This document shows positions 59,030-64,000 of a DNA stretch of 64,000 nt, in pieces. Each line of letters opens with the position of its first letter. Position 1 is the stretch's first letter. Both the position numbers and the translations under genes were made by a program. The stretch spans positions 1,237,773 to 1,301,772 of the forward strand of contig JAQFVV010000275.1 of the NCBI GenBank assembly GCA_028023455.1. The letters run 5' to 3'. The DNA comes from Epiperipatus broadwayi. Taxonomy: Eukaryota > Onychophora > Udeonychophora > Euonychophora > Peripatidae. The notes under the pieces are model-generated. The model ran no database searches and was not told the origin of the DNA. It worked only from the letters and a program-made list of their open reading frames with translations.

Positions 59030-61690
59030 ATATATGATAAATAAACACACATCTTTGGTGGGTCCAATATTAAAATGCCAATCAAATATTAGCAAGAATT
59101 ACATAATACTGCCATTAACGCTTTGATTTACGGTTCTGAAACATGGTGACTAACATATATATTTCTAGGAGCGTTCCGAAATTCATTATACATATGATAT
59201 AAATTATTTTCACGCCATTGAGGTCATGAAAATAAATAAAATACATTTGAAAACATTTGATTATATTTGAATCTATGACAAATATTTAATGAAAAATTAT
59301 TTTAACAATAGTAAGACGAATGCTTTATTTTCCCCAAGGCATATAGATACTCTTAAATATAGATATATAAATTACGAAGGTAGGATTGTATATGATTGAA
59401 ATAAACTTAATTAATAAAATAGAAGTAATTGACATTTATATATATCTTTTAAGCAAAGCTTAATTTTAATATTAGAGCATTAAAACTGGGCCATGAAGCA
59501 AAAGAAATAATAATAATAATAATACGAAGAAGTTTGCGGTGCTGACATAATAACCTTAAATAACAAAGAGGAAAAGGTCATGCTTCTGGATGAAAAAACG
59601 AAATCTCACACCCCCTTCCTGGGTAGTGCTTAAAGAAAAGTGGATAGGCATGGTGTGGCCCAGACTTTTGCTGGTATAACCGATGCGAGAGATCTTTTAT
59701 CTACGAAGTGAATATGCATAACGTGTGCCTAACTTACGGGATCACCGCCAGAGGCATTTGATATGGAATAAATGTGGTTCCAGATAGCTCAACTATCTAT
59801 GGAACGAGAAGAAATCTATGGGTTCGAATTTATCGTAACCCCCAGATTAAGAAGCATATATATATAATCACGAAGATCGGCCAAATGTCAGAAACGCAGT
59901 AATGATGCATGTCTCTAACAACATTGAATAAATTTTACTGCTTTAAAATAAATGACCCTTGTTTGAATACTATAATACGCCATGCAATTATAATATATAT
60001 ATAGAGAGAATATTTCATTTAATAAAATATATGTTAAGATTTTACCTAGTAAAAGAAACATTAAGATTTACATTTCAAATTAATAAACTATATGTTAAGA
60101 TTTGATTTAGTAAAAGAAACATTAAGATTTCCCCCATCCCTTCTTCTGCTAGTTAAAATAAATCAATCTCACCTTCGTTGATTTTACAATAACTGAAATA
60201 TTTAAATACAAGATTTGAAATTTTAAGAGAATGGAAAATATAAGAAGACTGGCAGTTATAGAAAATAATTAATGGGTCACTCTTTCAGAATTGAATAAAA
60301 ACAAAACATTTTAAAAGATTTCAAAGCGTTAATTAGCTTAAGTTTTGGATTTACACCGGTAGAAAATCCAGAGTTAAACAAATATATATATATTATATTA
60401 TATTAAAACATAAATAGAATGTTGGCTCGAAAAACAATCTGGCGATTAACAGTACGTTATATTTTAAGAGGACGTTAATAAACTTGATTCATGAAGGCTT
60501 ACTTAAAAAGAAGAAAGGATTTTTAGAAAATTCAATTTGTCAGATTGTTTTAGATTGACATATTAATAAGCAAGCAGATATATAAATCAAATAATAAATA
60601 TATATAAATAAATGACCGCACCAAAATTAAAAAGAAGTTAAAGCATATGAGATAGGATTAAATTTATAGAAATTATTGAAAAGCAATTTACATATATATT
60701 TAAAACAAAAAAAGGCAAAGTTAAAGAATACATGAGAAAACTTGATAGTAGAATTCGAGATTAATTAGGCAAGCTAGATTTAGTTTCAATGGTGGCGGTT
60801 TGAAATAATTTACCTTGCAGTTTTAAGAGTTCAATTTAAAATATTGCAAGTTTTCCTGTGGCAGCAAGCTTCTATTAGCACACTGAAGTTCTTAGGTCGA
60901 GCTTTTCACTCTTGGGCAGCAGGATGGTATGGCCATGAAAGATGATGACCCCAAAAGGGTCGAGAAGTGATGGATTTACTGCTACATTATTTAAGTTTCA
61001 AGCGACGTGTAATACGTTTATACTCGAGTAGCTAATCTAATCTGTTCTCCAAAATTCAGTCATTTTATACTTTTTCTTTTATCAGTTTTTTTTGAAAGAT
61101 GCAATTGTTAGATAATGTCCAAAATAAATTCAAATCTATTTCCAGATTAGAAATAGATTTGACAACATGTTTTCAACAAAAGAAAATCTTTAATCTACTT
61201 AATCCCATTTATTTTAAGTAAAACTTTAATTAAAAAATACCTCCCTTTAATTATTTTTGGACAATTAACAACAGTCACATCTTCCATATTGGATTTTATA
61301 AAAAATATATAGTTTAATAGAAAAACAAGCAATTTAAAAAGAAAAAGCTAAAAATGACATATAATAAATATTTAAAAACATCAATATTTTGTTAGTAAGT
61401 TTTGCTCCTATGTATATATTTGAGCCGCATCTATAATACTTTAATAAAAAAGAACTAATAATTAATAAAAAGAATTAATAATAATTTTCAAACATGTTAT
61501 TGAAACATTAAATTTTATAATTTAGGCGCGCATCTCAAATATATACATGAAATATATATATACACGACAAAAGGAGCAGGATGGGAAATAGGGATTTAAA
61601 CACAGGTTAGCAGGTAGTAATATGAAGCACAATCTTAAGCTAAGATTGACTGCTTCAATATATTCATTCTAATTTTATATGAATGAATAA
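59030..61690 (+). repeat. Paralogous segment B
   Basis: Colinear and in the same orientation as 5815-6250 plus 10300-13060. It lacks the PLE and the 12.2-12.8 kb insertion of segment A. It has a private tandem duplication of about 61 bp (TATGTTAAGATTT with GTAAAAGAAACATTAAGATTT at about 60029 and 60090). GGTTCGAATTT near 59820, with AGCTCAACTATC upstream at 59786, resembles pol III B and A boxes. Near 59115-59147 one frame reads ALIYGSETW, a wording common after LINE reverse transcriptases. Class unknown. Confidence 0.7.
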
Positions 61691-61694
61691 AAAA

Positions 61695-62115
61695 TATTAA
61701 ATGATGAAATATTATAAGAAGTAAGAAAGTAATATATAAAATTAAATATCCACATAATAAAACGTATTTGTAGTTTGTTTACATATTTTTATTAAGGACT
61801 TTATTAATTAATTAATTAACTATTTATTGTTTAAAATGTCCTAGCAATATATAATTTGTTATAGGTACCTTTTTATATATTTTAATTTCTGAGTCTTCAT
61901 ATGTATATTTACTTACTACTTTGTTCTTGATTTTTGAATTTACTAATGCTGTGTAGTAATCATTCCCCTTTTAAATTTTTTTTATACAAACATAAAAATA
62001 ATTTTAAAATCACATATAGTATGCATTTTATATTTTAAATTTTCTTAATGCAATAAAAGTACATAGAATATAAAATATATTTAACATTTAATAGAATAGA
62101 ATATATATTAATTAT
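61695..62115. other. A+T-rich non-coding stretch
   Basis: Nothing recognised. Confidence 0.5.
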
Positions 62116-62119
62116 ACTT

Positions 62120-62240
62120 GTTGTATATAGAGCTTGCAAAATAAGCTATTAACAAGCTTTGTAAGCTCTATACATAACATTTGTAAATACAAGCTTATTA
62201 AATTAGGTCATGTGACATCTGACTTGATTTTTTTAAAAAT
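62120..62240. mobile_element. Foldback family 1 fragment
   Basis: GTATATAGAGCTTGCAAA pairs with TTTGTAAGCTCTATAC. The following AAGCTTATTAAATTAGGTCATGTGACATC resembles the AAAACTTAATAA...GTCATGTGATAT part of the unit at 24520-24550. It is a short, diverged member of the family. Confidence 0.45.
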
Positions 62241-62379
62241 CAATTATACTTTTATGAAAGTTTTTAATCTGTTGCAGGAGTATATTAAATATTAACTTAA
62301 GTTGTTAATGAAAACTTTTTTAATGTTAATTAATAAAGTTTTATTTCAATATACCTTATATATACTAATAATCTTCGAG

Positions 62380-64000
62380 CTAATGGGTGGCATAATACTC
62401 CCTCTCAATAAGAAACACAATAGAGTAGACATACTGTTTTTGACACTTTCATCATTTATTGATTGATTTTATTTCCAGCTGCCACTTTTGTCATGTTTAG
62501 ACAATTTTGAATGAACTTAAAAGCTGAGTTTGTGGGGATTTTCTCTTATTTGCAAAATATATTGAAAAGAAAATTGCAAGTGATATGTAGCAATAAAAAT
62601 AACCATTAGTGACTTGGTGTTAACCATGCTAATGTGAATATCCTATCTCATCAGATTGAGTCATAGGACAGTAAACATCATGCTCTCATATATGGATGCT
62701 AAACTGATATTCTGTGATTTGGATAGCATTAATTTGTCAGAAAAATTCAACAGATACAATTCTATTTAAAAACTATAAATTTTTCTCTTCTACCATTCTT
62801 AGTGATGTTAGAATTTTTTTTATTAGAACTAAACATGTCAAAAAAACATAAGCCACTCCCTTTTATTTTTACAATTTTTTTTTTATTTACTAATTTTGAT
62901 GACCTACCAATACAGTACAATTTATCAATTCTTTGATAGGCAAACTCAACATTCAAGTAACTGAAGTTATCATGGTCATCTCATACTCCCCCATTCTTCC
63001 CAACATTTTCTGAACATATATTATTCAAGTTATGGGATTTATCATGAAACAAACCCATGGTCATTGATTTGGTAGGATATTCTTATCAATTAAACTGATG
63101 GTATTTTTGTAGCTTGTTGATGAACCTAGTAATAGAAATTTTGACTGCTTCATATGTTTGTGACATCATTTCATCTCTCTGATATCCAGTCCTTTCTTTA
63201 GATATCTGTTTTGAGGGTTCATACAAAGTGATGGTGAATGATGGACATCTCTCTATAATGCTTATCAGTCATGATATTGGAGCCATTAACAGTGTTTTGA
63301 ATATTATGAGTTCTTTTTGAACTGCTCAATGACCTTTTTCAAATTATTTTATAATACCATGGTAGAGGTGATTCTCTTCTTTTCTCAACATTTATTACAT
63401 TTACATAGAAATCATTTCTTCTATACTGAAACCTATATGATTTGAATCCTGCTTTATTTTCATTAGCAAACTTGCTGCTATCAAAGTCCTGAAATAGATC
63501 AGTCACTTGTTCAAAAGTCTTATAATCAGTACCAATTAACATTTATTCCACATAACTTGGAAACCTATGCTTCACTATTTGAATTATTTTATATACAGAT
63601 AATGGATTAGTTGTTAAGGCTCTAAGTTTGGACACTTGCATTCTAAAAATGAGTTAACACCTCTTCTTGGTAAGTTTCACTTTAATAGCAATTAAATATT
63701 TATTGTTTAAATTCATGAAAGCAGCCATACTTATTAAATAGGGAATTCCATGAAGCTTGTGATCCCTCTTAGATTCCTCTGTCTTTGGATTGATACTACA
63801 GTACCATTCCATATTATTAAGATAATGTATAAGAACTTCATTAGCGTGACCAGAAAAATTTTTTTTTTTTAAAAAGGGGGTCTTGGATTTTAAATGCAGA
63901 ATTATGTCCATTAGGCTCCATACATATTCTTGTGCTCTCATTTCTAGATTGAATATTATTTCTCTTTTAATATCAATATTATTTGATTGAACTCCATCAT
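62380..64000 (-). pseudogene. Unrecognised decayed protein-coding region
   Basis: On the minus strand one frame stays readable from the window edge (64000) to about 63339, over 200 codons. It is interrupted only by TAA near 63652 and TAA near 63543. It includes RAQEYVWSLMDIILHLK, GHANEVLIHYLNNMEWYCSI, HKLHGIPYLISMAAFM, YKTFEQVTDLFQDFDSSKF and YRRNDFYVNVINVEKRRE. After a frameshift near 63340, coding-like pieces continue (VIEQFKKNSYNIQNTVN, MMSQTYEAVKISITRFINKL, LNVEFAYQRIDKLYCIG) to about 62760, and less clearly to 62380. Amino acid composition is balanced, unlike random frames here. I recognise no domain. A decayed transposon protein or a retro-pseudogene are both possible. The start lies outside the window. 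Confidence 0.6.

Overview
This window looks like repeat-dense, very A+T-rich nuclear DNA from an animal. I judge it to be about three quarters A+T or more by eye; this was not computed. The reasons are long (TATC)n and (TA)n microsatellites, several eukaryotic retrotransposon lineages (Penelope-like, RTE-clade and CR1-like), tRNA-derived SINE fragments and many foldback (MITE-like) elements. There is no prokaryotic gene organisation. I cannot name the species or phylum. I see no intact host protein-coding gene, no rRNA, no complete tRNA gene and no CRISPR array. Nearly everything interpretable is a mobile element or its decay product, set in unannotatable A+T-rich DNA.

Left part (1-13.9 kb). 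A foldback element lies at 3.2-3.6 kb and a (TATC)n array of about 600 bp follows. A Penelope-like element (PLE) spans 6.79-10.20 kb. It has an inverted, 5'-truncated fragment at its left end, a nearly full-length forward copy with reverse transcriptase and GIY-YIG endonuclease, and 113-bp direct terminal repeats that read as identical. A hammerhead-ribozyme-like motif lies in its 3' region and in the inverted fragment. The PLE sits inside a non-coding segment (about 5.8-6.25 plus 10.3-13.06 kb) that is repeated in the same orientation at 59.0-61.7 kb.

Middle (13.9-50 kb). This part holds degenerate tandem repeats (17.3-17.9 and 24.5-25.4 kb), foldback elements (13.5, 18.7 and 18.9 kb), and three RTE-clade copies (minus strand 20.6-21.7; plus strand 38.65-40.67 and 42.30-42.66 kb). 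It also holds an unrelated reverse transcriptase fragment (26.1 kb), two SINE remnants (24.2 and 28.4 kb), the C-terminal remnant of a second PLE (29.4-29.6 kb), an unrecognised coding-like remnant (29.8-30.1 kb) and a second (TATC)n array (35.2 kb). A promoter-like cluster lies at 45.0-45.2 kb. The largest foldback complex, at 49.3-50.2 kb, belongs to the same family as those at 18.9, 24.5 and 62.1 kb.

Right part (50-64 kb). Small foldbacks are followed by a 4.5-kb minus-strand CR1-like LINE remnant with PHD-finger, SGNH-esterase, APE-endonuclease, reverse transcriptase and zinc-knuckle segments. A suspicious homopolymer/low-complexity stretch lies at 58.4-59.0 kb. The second copy of the non-coding segment follows, and then a decayed minus-strand coding region (62.4-64.0 kb) that I do not recognise and that runs off the window.

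The best candidates for something not yet described are the hammerhead-like motif in this PLE, the dispersed foldback family, the long paralogous non-coding segment, and the unidentified coding remnant at the right end. All element assignments rest on motifs read by eye, without database searches.
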